Positions 23,574 to 37,100 of a DNA stretch of 64,000 bases are shown in pieces. Position 1 is the stretch's first letter; the number at the start of each line of letters is the position of its first letter. Source of the DNA: Phialocephala subalpina (taxonomy: Eukaryota; Ascomycota; Leotiomycetes; Helotiales; Mollisiaceae); assembly GCA_900073065.1 (NCBI GenBank), contig FJOG01000001.1, positions 2,980,366-3,044,365 on the forward strand, given 5' to 3'. The notes under the pieces are model-generated. The model searched no databases and was not told the DNA's origin. It was given only the letters and a program-made list of their open reading frames with translations. A program made the translations under genes and the position numbers.

Positions 23574-24562
23574 TCTCAAGTTGAGTGTGGCTCCCCGAGG
23601 TACTCAGGCGATGGGGATATTAGGAGACAAGGACTTTTTTAAACCATTTAAGATTGAAAATATGTTATGCACCAGGTCTCCCCAAAGTCGGACTTCATTT
23701 CAAGATTGCATTCCTCTTCGGGTCAAGCAGATCTGGCTTCAGGTATCCCTGGACAACTCAAAATTCAACCACATGCATTCGAAAATACGGCTCCGTACCT
23801 TGGTGGCCTTCTTCGTTCAGGTCACACACTTCCATCTGGCAGCGAAATATCCCTGATATTCACATAAAGACTGTGGGAAAATAAATAACCCTCTATTTGC
23901 ACCACTAGAAAGAATTTGGGGTGCTGTGATTGAAGTTGAGCTTCGCAGTCTCAGAACGTCCCTTAGGATCTGGTGCTTTCGGGTTCTAGTGTTGACTTGG
24001 CGTTTAATGGCATTCGTCGCCGCCACCTCGGGCGGGCGCTCCCAACCTTCGTGGCGTAAGAAGCAAAACACCCAATATGTCAACAGAGGGACACCAGACG
24101 AGCAAGAGGTGACGCAGTACTTACGTCAACAGAAGGCATCACTTTCAAAATCCCAGCCTTGTGGGGACTTTGTCACATGCAGGCTAGACTCTGAGGTTGT
24201 ATTAGGCAGGCACGATTTTCGCCAATTTCTATCGCTTGCTGAGAGAGGGTGGATGAACCGAGAATGTCCAGGAGAGGCTGCGAGATTGAGACGCTTGAAG
24301 GAGACTCGACGGGCGGAACTTCGGGAACTGAGCAAAACATGCGCACTCTTTCATTCAGAATCCCACGAAATGAGCATTGTCCTATCTGAGTCTAATCTCC
24401 TACAAATATCTGCTGCAGCCTAAAGTCTGCAAGAAGTTAGAAGAATCAGAGCAGATGCTTTGTACGATTATGTAGCTTCCGTCGCAGCCCTCAAGCTTTT
24501 TCCGACCCTCCTCTTCCCATGTGAACCACCTTCTTCTATCTTAAGGTGACAGACTACAGCAG
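23574..24562. other. Spacer; no supported gene
   Basis: An open frame from about 24007 to 24423 (+; ATG at 24007, about 138 codons) has no recognisable domain and no splice partner I can see. It could be a small orphan gene or chance. Nothing else stands out. Confidence 0.3.
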
Positions 24563-24976
24563 GCTTGGCTTTAATACCTGAGGCATCGATACAGAATCGA
24601 TTCTCGCTAGTATTAATTAGGTATCGCGAGAATCGATTTTATCGCTATTATATCGATTCTCTTTATATTTAAACCCTTTTTTAACTATTTACTTTAATTA
24701 TTACTTTTTATAATTTTTTTTATATAAAATTGCTAATTTATAATAAGAATAATAATTTTTTTATTTCAAAGTAAAAGAAATTAATAAATTAATAAAATAT
24801 TTAATTATTTAAATTTTAACTCGTATTTATCTCGTATTCGTATAAAGCCCGAAGTACCGCTCTCGTCAAAGGCCCCAATTTTAAGCCGAGAATCGATGCT
24901 AGATCGAAAGAATCAACTCCTAACGATTTTGGCATCGATTCTTATCGATACCGCTTATCGGGTATTAAAGCCAAGC
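24563..24976. mobile_element. Non-autonomous inverted-repeat element (MITE-like), AT-rich core
   Basis: 414 bp bounded by inverted repeats: left gcttggctttaatacc(t)ga, right (tc)gggtattaaagccaagc. More inverted similarity lies inside (gcatcgatacagaatcgatt against aatcgatgcc with gaatcgat blocks). The core is very AT-rich and codes for nothing. This fits a short DNA-transposon derivative hit by RIP. I cannot identify a clean target-site duplication. Its right end directly abuts the start of similarity to the 38-39.7 kb H3-like locus. Confidence 0.6.
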
Positions 24977-25024
24977 TTAGATCGCGTTTCTTGTTTATCT
25001 TCTCTTTTTCTTCTCTACCGCATC

Positions 25025-25822
25025 ATGTACGTGAATAACGCCGCTCTCGAGTTGCTTAGCATAAGCTAACTTATTTATAGCAATATTTTGATAGATTATC
25101 GTCGGTTTCTGTAAGTATATTCCCTCCACTTGTCCCTCTGCCATTTGTCATGGTCCCATGCACCAAATGGGCTCCCAGAGACAGAGCCTCAGTTAGCTGT
25201 CATCTGCAGCAGCTATCGATGGTTGTTACTCTTTGCTAACGTATATATAGGCTACTACAACTTCATAGCTGTTCTATAAGCACCCCCAAACACCCATCCC
25301 TTTCGATTCTCGAGTCTACCACGGTCGCATCTATCAACACGCGTCGAATCCATCGGCCATCGGCCATCCACAATGTTCCATCAGCCTCCCTCCATCATTC
25401 TTCGGCACTCCGTTGGTATAGCCATATACTAACGTATTTGACTGACTTTTTGGCTGTTAGAATTGTACGATATCATGCCTGTAAGATCCCTAGGGCTACA
25501 ATACCACATTATTCCATGATTGCACGTACAATGTACTGTGTAATAGTAGCTGGCGTAGTATATGTAGAACAGACGTAGAACCTCCAACGGTGTCTTTTGT
25601 AAGTCTTTACTCCTGTTTTGACTTTCCCAAGTCATTTCCGAGACGTACATGGCTAATGTCTTTCCAGCGGAGGCCGGTACCAGCTCCCAGGACTCACCGA
25701 ATGCCAATTTGACCGATGGATTGCCATTTCTCTCGTCCCTTTTGGATGTCCCGCCAAAGCTGGGAGATTGGAGATACTGTCTTGTTACTCCAAGGATGAG
25801 AGGTACCATGATGCCTCGTTGA
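25025..25822 (+). pseudogene. H3-like gene copy 1: histone-fold exon deleted
   Basis: Second copy, in opposite orientation, of the gene at 38068-39495. Corresponding exons on the plus strand: 25373-25415 ([10 protein letters not shown]), 25461-25480, 25568-25598 and 25668-25822; the last three read NRRRTSNGVFSEAGT across their junction, close to [15 protein letters not shown] in the other copy. The 165-nt exon that encodes the histone fold is missing. The break joins the intron before it to the intron after it (around 25440), leaving one 45-nt intron. The missing exon is a whole number of codons with equal phases, so the frame stays open: 82 codons to TGA at 25820-25822. Exons for the membrane tail are also missing, and the end is read from a different repeat. 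An upstream small exon pair (25025-25030, 25081-25110) may be 5' sequence. Confidence 0.65.
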
Positions 25823-26480
25823 GCTTTGCCGAATGCTGGGTAGCAGCTCAGCTCAATTCAGCTCCATGTATAACAGCCTTTCCAATTGTCCTTCGGAGTT
25901 GAGGTCATCAAAGAGAAGCTTTGCCTCAACTTCCACTTATGTTACTGGGCTCTCGGAATTTGATTGGGCTTTATAGATAGTGTACAAACAATCTCAACCT
26001 TCGTTCTCCATGACCCTTTCAAGCTTACCGTATCACTTTGGTCTATGAATTTCTGCTGTCTTGTTGTTCCGAGAAAGCTAGGACATTCCGAAATCCCTCG
26101 AATGCAGAAAGCTTGCACATCTAGCGGTGTGGTAGACGCATGTCCGTCGTCGGGCAGGGCACAAGCTTCATTTGAAAGGACTTCAATCATACGCTTCTGA
26201 TTCTTCTGATGTTCTAGGAATCCTGGGATATTCAAAACTCATCTGCTGGCCATATTTCTACTTGGACGACTCCATCAGGTGAGATAATTACATGCCCAGA
26301 TTCAGAGGCTCTAGGTTGAAATTTCGAAGTCCCAGGAGCTCTTGAGTATCCTTGAAGCTATGTCACTTGGTAAATGAAGAAGCGTACGAGACTTCAAGAA
26401 TAATTTGGGAATGTGCCTGGGGGTGCCCTCGAATTCTTGCTCTGGATGTTCCGGGATCCATGGGTGATTTAAAGGGCGAA
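25735..26480. repeat. Inverted copy of segments at 34.9-37.1 kb
   Basis: Reverse-complement similarity to three ordered blocks. 25735-25880 matches 36890-37050 (shared cccgccaaagctgggagatt). 25940-26235 matches about 35170-35500 (shared tagaccaaagtg). 26370-26480 matches about 34930-35050 at protein level (ETSR..., then L.D-PGS-G-LK). With the two H3-like copies this makes a collinear inverted duplication. The blocks are diverged and have indels. Confidence 0.7.
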
Positions 26481-27799
26481 TTTTGGGGTCACTATATGGA
26501 ACTGCTTCCATATACTGTTGCTTTGCAGATCATCGATTCTACGGGCACTCACACTTGGAACAGACCACAATGTATTAATCTCAAACTCTGACCCCACAAT
26601 GTTCCAGCGTTCTTCGGATCATCGAAAGACATGCTCACGTACCAAGCCTTGAGATTGATACATTGTGGTCTGTTCCAAGTGGAAGTTTACCCGGAACCTT
26701 GTTTGCGATATGGATGGATGGAGTATGGAGTGTTTATTCACGATCAGGACAATTCACGATTGATGTGGCGCAGATATCTTGAAATATTAGATGTTTTTAG
26801 ACCTTCTCACGAGTTGAAGAAGAAAGCCTTTTGATAATGCATGTTGAGGTACTTGCATTCCCTTTCGCCTCGCCGTCGATTTCTCCTGGAACGAGATAGC
26901 TTCTCCCAACCTGCTTTGCTGAAGAAGAAGATCTTCTGCGTCTTCTGGGATGAGATAGCTTTTCCAAGCTCTTTTACAATGGTATTTCCTCTGAGAGTTT
27001 CTATGAACCAAGTCAAGGTTGCGTCAATAAGCCAGTCGTCGCAATTATAAGTCTATGTTATGGCAGGCATATCAAGCTTCCCCCCAAGCTTCTCTCCAGA
27101 TTTTCGAGCACAGATGCACAGCGACGAAGCTCGCTGTGTTTCCAGGACGTCTTCACCTCAACATCGCCACGTAGAGAATCATGACTTCATTTCTTTACTT
27201 CACTTCTTTATTCGAGCAAAATGATTCTTATTTATTGCAATTGGATGATATCCTTTTCGACGCCCTAGCTTTCGCTGGACTTTTACAGAATAATATGCCC
27301 CACTGAGAATAGTCGCCGGAACCATAGTCTCACCAGGGCCTTGACATAGTCCAATCAAGGTGGGGAGTTCCAGGTATGTACGTGAAGGTGGTTGAAAGTA
27401 CTGAAGCTGTCGTTCCTGGATTTGGTTTTAGGGTGCCCAGAGGCCTGGTATCATGACAGATGAGACGCATGTAGTTCGCCATTATGAGAATAAATGCTTG
27501 ACGACTGTTGTGTCCACTCGGAAAATGCGTGAGGATGATTGATCCGAGAAAGGGTTCGCTTGAGACCCACACGGCAAGGCGGAGAAGGGAGCGGAGGTGG
27601 GGGCGGAAAATGCGGGGTAGAGCGGGGTTAACACGATGGATGCAGAAACAATTCGAAAAGGTTTTTGTAGCATTATAGACTATGAATTAAAGGCTCGGCC
27701 GTCTCTATCAAGAAATATTATCTTCAAAAGGTGATACTCATTAAGAATATAAGAAAGAAGCGAATGTTTTGTATAATCCATCTGCAAATAACTCGTCCC
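26481..27799. other. Gene-poor spacer with relics
   Basis: No intact gene. Sequence near 26530-26680 repeats itself in inverted form (cacacttggaacagaccacaat, then attgtggtctgttccaagtgg at about 26655), giving a roughly 20-bp inverted pair around 100 bp apart. The rest is unrecognised. Confidence 0.4.
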
Positions 27800-29782
27800 T
27801 TAAGTAGCAGCCATATTCCCCTGCTCATCAAGTCGCACTCGCACATGTTTTGCAACATCAACCCTTTCATGCAGATTCTGCTTTCCTCGGAACAACTTCC
27901 TCGCATCATGGTCTAGACCGACTCCGCAAAACATAACCGCCAGGGTATTGCTCTTCCACAGGGGGACCTTGTGTCGACAAGCATTGAGGGTTACCAAGGC
28001 AAGGAATATGATTGTGGAGAAGACCACCAAGACGGGAACAACAATCCAACTCCAGCGAACGTGGAGATGGACTTCCATTCCAAAAGCAATGCCGGGAATT
28101 TGGTTCACACCATTGAATGATCGGAAAGCGACAGTCATGGCGGTTGCAAGGTCAGTCATGGCTTTGCCAATGCCGTCAGTGTACTCATAGTAGTCCCAGT
28201 AGAAGGTTTGAACGATGTCGTTGTCAAAGTACGTCGTACCGGAGGAGATTCCGACTGTGAGGTTGACAACGACGCTTTGATCTGTCGCAATAGTGCCAAC
28301 GGTAGAGTTGCGAGATGCGCTGCCGTTTGCGAAGAGAGTGGAGAACCAGGATTGGATACCGAGCGCAGCAGCTTCGCTGATGAAAAGTGAGGAGGAGGTG
28401 TTTGGTGCAGTGATACTGACAGGCAGCGTTCCTTCGGTCGTACCAACATCGACGGTACTGGTGTTTTTGGTCACTGTGGTGACATTCTGTGAGAGTTTGC
28501 CATCAACAACAGCTGTCTCAATGGTCTGGACGCAGTATTCGAGAGTGCATTGCTTCGCCCAAGGATTATAGTTGAGTGGAACACCACTTTGAGCTTCGGT
28601 CCCCAGGAAGAAGAGCTGGAGGATAGTGGTGTATGGTAGAAGACCGAATGGACTTGGAAGCATACTTGTCATGCTGAAGACGTCCGCGCTGGAGTTCAGT
28701 TTGGAGCCATTGGGAAGCTGCCAGCCGCATTCGGAGTAGTTTCCATTCCCTGGGACACCGTTCTCGCAATATCGACTCATCATCGAGGTCACGTCGATGC
28801 AAGTGCTGCACACCGCAAGACTGTTGACGGCAGGCCAGGTGCAGTTTCCGGTTTCACAGGTCACTGTCAATGGCGCCAGAGGGTTTGCTTCCGCGAACAG
28901 CCCATTGTAAACGGCAGCTTTCATTGGGAGTATCGGGACAAAGCCATCTGTTGTCGTCAGCGGCATGTCCCGAAAATAAAGGTTGAGGACTTACTTGAGG
29001 ATGAATCACCAGGCAAGACGCCAGTGTAATTGACCGCGACGGGAAGCTTGGCCGCTCTATCTGTTCCGATCATACGATTCTGATATGTAGCCACTTGTTG
29101 GGAGAATGGTCCAAGAGCGAATGCCAAAATGGTTATTGAAGCACCAAATGATCCCATTGTCCTTGAATATTGTCAGTCTGATCGTTCTTGCATGAAAGTC
29201 GAGTGGGGGGAAGACTTACCGACCACGAGCTCTCGCGATGAGTTTGAAAGCTCCCAACGGACCTCGACTTGCTTGATCAAACAAGTCCATGTCAGTAAGC
29301 GGGGTACTCTTCTTCTTGAACTGATCCCATTTCAACTGGCTGATGCCATTGGAGAGTGGGACAGCCAATGTTCCGTTGGCAAGGGCTGTCAAGAGCGCAA
29401 TGATCGTATTGAGAGTGATGCTGTAAGGCCATGAAGGAAGTGTACGATCATTGAAGTGGGCGAGAATCCCAATGACAGACCCGATTGCAGCCAGTCCAAT
29501 CGAGAGGCATATGATTTCAGGGATCCATGTGATCTGGGAGATGACACGAGATCGTCCGAAGTTTGGTTGAGTACCGTTCTTCTCCTTGACAGATCCTTGT
29601 GAGCTGGCCGGCGAACTGGTCGTCCATGTTGAGGTCACAGAAACGGTCGGGGAATGGCCGCGCTTGCTGGTGTCTACGACTGGCTCTGGAGACGGCCTGC
29701 CCGCAGGCTCAACTAATTCCGAAGTAGGTGCAAGTCCTACCTCAGAGAAAGAACTCTGCTGGTGAACATATGGTGCTGCCAT
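27800..29782 (-). CDS. DUF3176-family fungal membrane protein
   Basis: Three exons on the minus strand: 29782-29220, 29161-28995 and 28947-27800, joined in phases 2 and 1 (625 residues). After a disordered Ser/Pro-rich N-terminus (1-80) come hydrophobic helices at about 87-109 and 121-143. The DUF3176 signature follows: QLKWDQF at 149-155, then LFDQASRGPLGAFKL, and after the first splice a third helix ending ALGPFSQQVATY. A large extracytosolic region with paired Cys (CETGNCTWP; CSTC) and many N-x-S/T sites precedes a last helix (about 542-564) and a basic cytosolic tail. DUF3176 proteins are common in ascomycetes and have no established function. The gene appears intact although it is surrounded by relics. 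Confidence 0.9.
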
Positions 29783-32700
29783 TATGAATTATCGATTAAC
29801 TTGGTATCCGGATCGGCTCTTGCCCCTCCCCATGGTGGACATTCCCACGGTATAAGACATCCAGAGGAGGGGAGAAAACATCGCTATCCTGACTTTGGGG
29901 TCTATACCGATAAGGCTCGATACTTAGCACGACGGAGAGCTGAAAGCGCAGTAAGGCTGCAGCTTATCCGTAGAACGCGATGCTGCCAATAGCAAGACTG
30001 AAAAGACGCCGAACACGAACGCGCATGCATATGCATTGGCCAATACCAACAGACTCACTGGAGCCTTGTCTGGAATGTTGACCTGTAGCAAGTCGAAATG
30101 CAGAGATAGAGAGTGGAATGGCTGTCATACTGTTCTTGGCTTTTCAGACTTCCATCAAGACGCCTCAATCCCACTGCCCAGCTCAGCCACTCAGCCTCGA
30201 TTGAGGGGCACCATGTCAGACTGCAGCGCTAAACCGGATTGAAGATCTTTGTGAATATCGAATGCACAATTCCTTGTATATCTGGATGATCCTTGTCGGA
30301 ATATGTGCGGTTTTCCAATTTTACTCCAGCCAGAAGTCTGGCATGTCGGAGATCATTGAGGCGTGAGATGGATGGGAGATATCGTACAGCCTCCCGAGTG
30401 GTTGCACGACTTCTGACTTCCTGTTAGCGGCTCTTGTCCTTCACATTTCCAGCATGCAGGCGTACATTGTGGTCGCATGAGTGGTTGCACCTTGACAGAT
30501 CTAGTGGAGTGGGTGTGGTGTATGTTTGTTGCTTCCAGAATTCGAAGTGATCTGCACGATACCGACTACGTGGCAATCCTTCGCGCAAATTCCAAGACTC
30601 TTCCCATCAACCTAGCTCCGCACAAAATATAAGTTTCAGAATGCGATCCTTAATTTAGAACTCGTCGCAATATGATTGGATCTTCCGTACACATCCTCAA
30701 CTTTCTTCCAACACGTGACAGATGAGATTTTCAAAAACCTGTTGTTGAGAGGAGGCTCATTGGAAACTTCCACTCTAGATTCTCCTTCCAGCCCCCTAGG
30801 ACATCATGTTCATAGTGGTGTGAAACTGTCAAGCCTGCACATATCGGAGCTAGTCTATAGTCACGTGCCCTACCTCACCCTCCTTCCAAAATTGAGATTC
30901 CGCTTGTTCCCAGATCTCACTAGAACCGTAGGTTGAACTCATTCCGAATCATACAGAAATACCTCGAATCATTGCTTAGCAGCCACTAGAGACGCCCTTC
31001 CTAAGTCAATGCAGCCGTATTACAGAACTTTTGTCGCCCAAGGACCTAACACATGCTCTGCCACCACTGTCATTGGCAGATGAGATGGGAGACCTCTCAC
31101 ATTCGTTCGGCAACGTACAACCTCTACTGCAGAGACGGACTTCTGATGCAGTCCAAACCCTCTCGCCTTGAGGCTTAGCTGCCAACACACATCCATGATG
31201 CTCCACTTCGGCCTTAGGAGGATGATCATAAGATTGAAGATGAACCTAGTCATGGAATCGAGAAGTTCCTTCTCCGTGGAGATGATAAAACTAAAGAATC
31301 TAATTAATGTCCGGCTTCTCTATCATCTATTTCAATCAGTCTTGAGACTAGGAAGTGCTCTAGAGATTGGTGGATTTTGAACTTTATTTTCAAGATCTCT
31401 CAATTGATCTTTGCCTCCAAACCGTTGTAGTGATTCAAACTGGAAGCTCAGTGATGTGCGAAGCGTTCTCGAACGTTTTCGACAATACTGTCTTGTGAAC
31501 AGTGAACCTGGGAGCAAGGGAATTTCCAGAAGACCCAGCAATTGCATTCTTGGTGATCCGAGTCATGGACACAGCGAACGGCCAAAGAAAAAATTAGGAA
31601 AGATGGAGCAAAGCAATGTTTGTTCAGCTTCCAAAGACTTTAGACTAGTCAAAGATGCGTGAACTGCGGCGAGAAACTTGCACCACTCGCAATGGCTGAC
31701 AAAACCTCTTTGTCCCTCATCCTTGAGCATAATCACGCAGCTTCCTTCATATCGTAGCGACAGCATCCATTTCGAGACAGCATGGGCCCATCATTTTCTC
31801 ATTTAATGTTTTATTATTGTCCTCGATATTCTGGTACTTTGCAATGCCACTTTCCACATGCAGATAGCTCGACAAGCAACGAAGAAGAGACAATGGTTGG
31901 GCGTAGCATCGCCCATCAAAATTGGGTTCTCTCTAAAAAAAATTGGCTCAAAATGGGAAGTAAGTAATCTTACATCGCTCCTGACCACAGCTGACCGGAG
32001 ATGAGACATTGCACAAAGTGAGGAAATAGTCTAGAGAGTCGAGACCACCTCCTATTCTGGCGCAGGCAATGTCTCTTACCCAATCCTACGATTGTCCTCA
32101 CAAAAACTAAGTTCAAGATATAATTTGGCGTAAGGCTGTTTAGGAAAACTATGGGAGATATTTGAAGGAGCTTTCATACTTCCAAAAATTGACTCTTGAA
32201 TGACGTTAAACCTCTAGATGCTCCGCACTTCAAAAAGTCTGTACTTTGGAGATTTGTATTAGACCAAGGGCTTTCCGGTGGATTTTGTATTGAAGCATTT
32301 GAATCACCAAAGGTGAGTGGGACAATGAGATCGCTCTTTGAGGACTTTTGAGCTCCAGGAATACTTTCAGATGTATCGCCGACATCCGGCACCAGCTTGC
32401 CAACAGCTGGTCCACGAGGTTCCTAAAAGCTTGGGCTTCGGTTCTGCTCGCCACTCCTAGGCCTTCAGTAACATGCTCCTAGAGTATATAAAGACATGCT
32501 TTGTCGCTCTCATGGATAATGCAAGTAATAACACTTACTTGAACCTTATTTTGCCTCTTACGATACTTTATTTCCCCTTTTGCTATAATTAGATTTACTC
32601 CAGAGAACCACGATCTTGATGATTCATGTATGCCCAACCAGAAAGACTTTCTCTGTAAGTCTAGAACGCCATTCTAGATTGCTCGGTTTATCTTTCAAGT

Positions 32701-33989
32701 ACTTTTCCTCCTCATTTCCTCCACATCACGAGCGTTGTCTGTTGTCATTATGCCTTGTCACCATTTTGTTGAATGTGGCAATACAGAAGGAGATAGTTCC
32801 AGCCGTGTCATTGATTGAGGTTCGTGAACTTCATGATCTGATGTCGACAGTCCTGTGAAGCCGCATATCGGGTTTGCCAAGACTTACTCGGGGGAAGCGA
32901 GCATAAGCGAAACACACGATTTTACCCCTATCGGCATATTTCAGAGGTTTGGTTGGGGGATATGCATAGCGGAACTACTCTTTGACTCTCAAAACCGGTG
33001 TCCATTTCTCGGGTACCTGTCAGTGATACCTTAATGTAACCGTCCTAATGGTTCATTGATACGAAGTGTAGGAAAGGATAATCTTACATGTAGTGAAGTG
33101 CGGGTTAGGTGCTGACTTTCCTATTACATAAACCTAACCTGGAAAGGATAATCAAAGGATTGAGCTGAGACGAGTTGCTATAATACATTCATCAAACCGT
33201 TAATGAGGCATTATAATACGTTTCAAAGCTGGAGGCGTAAAACAGCCTCTATAATCTCCCAGCTCTGACAGGACAATTAAAGTGGACAAGTTGGGCTGGA
33301 TTTAGCTATGGTAAGTACTAATAAATAGTCTTTATGTAATAACATCGTCGTCAAGCTGATCCTTGCTGGGGGAACTCCGGAACATAACGCTACAAGATTC
33401 CCGTAAGGTCGGGACATCTAACAGGCAGTCCCAAACTTGCAAATAGGGATTTACTTGAAAAATTAGAGTAGAAGTCATTGAATGAGCTTAGCTTGCGCAA
33501 ATCTCGTGAACATAATAAAAACTTGGATCGTTGTGAGCCCCTTCCCAGACTACTAGCCAACAGCATCTTACGATGTACCGACATCGCTGGAACATATGGA
33601 AATCTTTCAGGTCAATTCATGCTCTAGTGCACAACTACCAGAATTTCATCCAGAAAATTGCTGACGCTGAAGATTCCATGTCAAGACACCATTACCGATC
33701 TCAAATTGCTGTCTAAACGCCTCTGGAATCTCCCGAATTCCTTGGGACAACCAAATCAACAAAGGGGTGTAATGCGAAAAGTAAGGGCAGCGGTATGATC
33801 GGGCATTGAACACCGATCTATTGATTATCGTTCGTCTGTTACCTTCAGAGCAAGACTCTGGGCCAGGTTGTATCAAAAGAACTGGTGCTTTCGAACCTCT
33901 CTCAAAGCTAAAGGTTGAGGCTATGGGAACCTTTGCCACGCGTCCAGGCGCAATGATTCGCTTTAAATGTCGAATGTGAATGTTGTAAA
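29783..33989. other. Gene-poor region with degenerate duplicated segments
   Basis: No gene that I can support. A block at about 33020-33330 (cctaatggttcattgatacgaag...; ataatctcccagctctgacaggacaatt) is a degenerate direct copy of about 36770-37030, so this repeat family has at least three members here (also 25735-25880 inverted). Remaining open frames are short and without motifs. Confidence 0.45.
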
Positions 33990-34160
33990 ACTTGCCAGAA
34001 TGCCCCATTCATTTGAACATCTCAAATTGGGCTCCATTCAAGGCAGCGAGGACTTCGCAATCGATAAGATTTGGAATGGCCTCTCGTACTTGGGACAATG
34101 GAAGGGCACACAGTTTCTAGACGCTGGTACTCGATGCTTTAGCGCCTGGCAGGAGAAATC
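33990..34160. repeat. Degenerate direct repeat of about 44510-44720
   Basis: Both places share attcaaggcagcgaggt/gac and, about 50 bp on, acttgggacaatggaagggacac-like sequence followed by acacartttc. Spacing is similar, divergence is considerable, and no gene is visible. Confidence 0.6.
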
Positions 34161-37100
34161 GAGGCGAAGAAGAGGAGATTATGGAAGAAAGAAATGATTT
34201 AGAGATTTGGCGTAAACGGATGTCTTAGTAATTTTGTTGCCGTGCAGGACGGGAGTCTCGGAAAGGTGTGAACTCGTAAAATCGAAGGAGTGTAGACTCG
34301 CAGGAAGCAGGATTGTGAAAGAGTAGGAAGCTTCAAGGAACTATCTTGAATTCGCATTGAAGCGTGCCGGCTTCAATCTCGAAGCTCCGACTTTGAATGA
34401 CACTGAAGACTTTGTTGTAGTACCAGTGAGCCTAAAACAGGGAACTACAACTGAGAAGCGATCTCTAGCCTCTTACGGAAGTCAGACGTGTGTGTGGTAG
34501 TAAAATATTGCTTGATTCAGGGTTCAGGTTGGAGATGGTTTGGTCGTCAGGTACAGTAGCTATCTTTCTGCAACACGTCAAAGACAGGCCAAGCACTTGA
34601 AAACACACTAATGGGATGAATGTTGCAATAACACATGAATGGGTGAAATAACAGAAGTCGGCTCAAGAACAACAAACGAACACTTCGAGTGAAAAGATTT
34701 CACCTCAGAGACATGTTCCAGAATTTGCATCAGTGTGGAGGTGCCAGGTTTCCTAGGCCTCTCGGATTTTGGAGGATGACTGTAGCCACTATTCGTTGCT
34801 CTCCAGGACATGGAGCCTGCTCTTAGGGTTGAGAAATTAGACAGACAGAGATGCATTGAGAATGTTGGGAAGTTATATTCTGAGAAAAGCAACACTATGT
34901 GGAAGCAGTTCCATGTCGTGACCCAAAGTGCCTTCAAATTACCCAGGGAACCCGGATCATCCAGGAGCCAGGATTCGAAAGCATCCCAAACCCCCTTCAC
35001 GCACATACCCAAATCCATTCTTGAAGTCTCGCCTGTTTCTTCACGCGTTTGCAAAGTGACATTGCTTCAAAAGTTTGACTGCGGGATACTCCAGACTTTC
35101 TGGAACCTCAAAAGGTCAGCGTAGAGTCTTTGAATCTAGGCATGTAGTTATTTCACCTGGTGGAGTCATCCAAGTAAAAAGGTGCCAGCAGTTGGGTTTT
35201 GATGTCCCTAAATTCCTAGAACGTCAGAAAAACCAGAAGTGCATCATTCAAGCCCATTGAAACCAGGGTTGTGCCCTATGAGAGACATGCGGCTGCCAAA
35301 CCCCTCGTTGTCTAAGCTTTCTGCATTCGCGAGATTTCAGAATGTCCTACCTTCCTCGGAACAAGAATACGGTAGGAGAAAATAGACCAAAGTGGTATTC
35401 GCCGAGTTTGCGAAGGCCATGCAGAATAAGGGTTGATATTGTTTCCACGTCGTCCTTAGAGCTCGATCAAATTCTGGGAATCTGGTATCACAAGACTCAG
35501 GATGGGCAAGCTTTCGCTTTCATGACCCAACTCGAAAGGACATTGAAACCGCTATTATTCTGAACAACCAAGTTTATCAGTCTGCAGAATACATTTATTG
35601 CGATGCGGGCCGGGAAAGCCCAACCACATGTGCAGATCTCGCTTAGACCCAGAACGCGCCCCTTTTTACTTTTGATGTTGTATTAATGCACAAAGGTCTT
35701 AAAGCTTACTACTATATTGTAGGTCGGAATCTACGAAAAGCTAGGAGACATTGGAAGGGAAAGCTTAAATTGATCGGGAGGGCGTTCCTCTTGCCTTCGA
35801 TTGAAAATCCACGAGGATTAATCTAAAATAATTACTCTATCATGTGAATGATTCCCTCGTTTCCAGCACCGATGTCCTGTAGATAGTCCGCCATTCTATT
35901 TTGAGTCTGGGGCTGATCAGTAGGAGATTAAGTCCGTACTTTTACTTCTGCTTAGTTCTGAACCTCTTCCGAGGAAGCTGGAGAGGATGGCCTTTGTCGC
36001 AGAGATTGCGGAGTGTCCCAACCTTCGCGAGACAACGAAACCTCCAAAACGGGTAGATGATTAGACGCTTGTACTCAGTTGTGTGTCAAAATACGATCAA
36101 ATTCGGTCTCCTTGACCTTGCTTCCTTTTATTGAAACGTTTCTCAATTGAAGCCAAATCGCAAATGAAGTACTTGGTTGAGGTATTCTGATCCCTGAACT
36201 CACACGAAATATGTGTCCGATCACCTAGAGATTCTGGAAGATTCAAGACTCGAAGTTTGGGGCACCTCCACTTGTGGTAACCCCATTTATGTCTCAAAAA
36301 TAGGAACCAGCTTAAGGTATACAAAGACAACATTCAAGAAGTATTGACCATCAAAAAAGGAGACCTATAAGTAGTAGAAATGCACCGTTCTAAATGCGTT
36401 TTCTAACACTTGTATCACCTTTAGACCGAGGAAATTGAAAGGCCATCCTAACACTCCCCCAAAAACCGTGGTAATGACCGAGGTGGACGATGAGGACGAG
36501 GATGCAGAATTAAATTAATGAGAATGCCTCGTTAAGCGAACTCGAGGGTTACAAATTTCTAACTTTCCGGGCCTGCGTCGCCGCCAATCTTCATCCGAAT
36601 GGCATACAAACAGGAGGCGTAAAGGTATAAGTCTTGAAAGAAGTATACTACAGTTAAACGTTCCATTCTCAAATGCATCCATCACGAGGAACGAGCAACG
36701 TTGTGAGATTGTACCAAATCTAAGGGGACATTGGAAGAGACCTACCATAAAATGGGAACAAAATATTTGATACGTCGGAGTGATAGTCCTAACGTTGATT
36801 TAATACGAAGTGGGGAAAAAGGAAATTTTGAAATGAGTCCTCAACCTTTCCTTTCAATGTTCCAGAGTCCAAAGGACAATCAAGAAGGGTATGCTGAGCC
36901 TAGTTGAGTCACTACCCTGCATTCAGCAAAACCGCAACGAGGCATCATATTACCTCTCATACCTGGAGTTACAAGGTACCCTATCCAATCTCCCAGCTTT
37001 GGCGGGACAATCAAAGAGGACGGGTGTGCTGAGCTGAGCTGTGGCACCGCATTCAACAAAGCATCGTCATGCCAGCCAACGCCAAGCTTGTTCTTCTATA

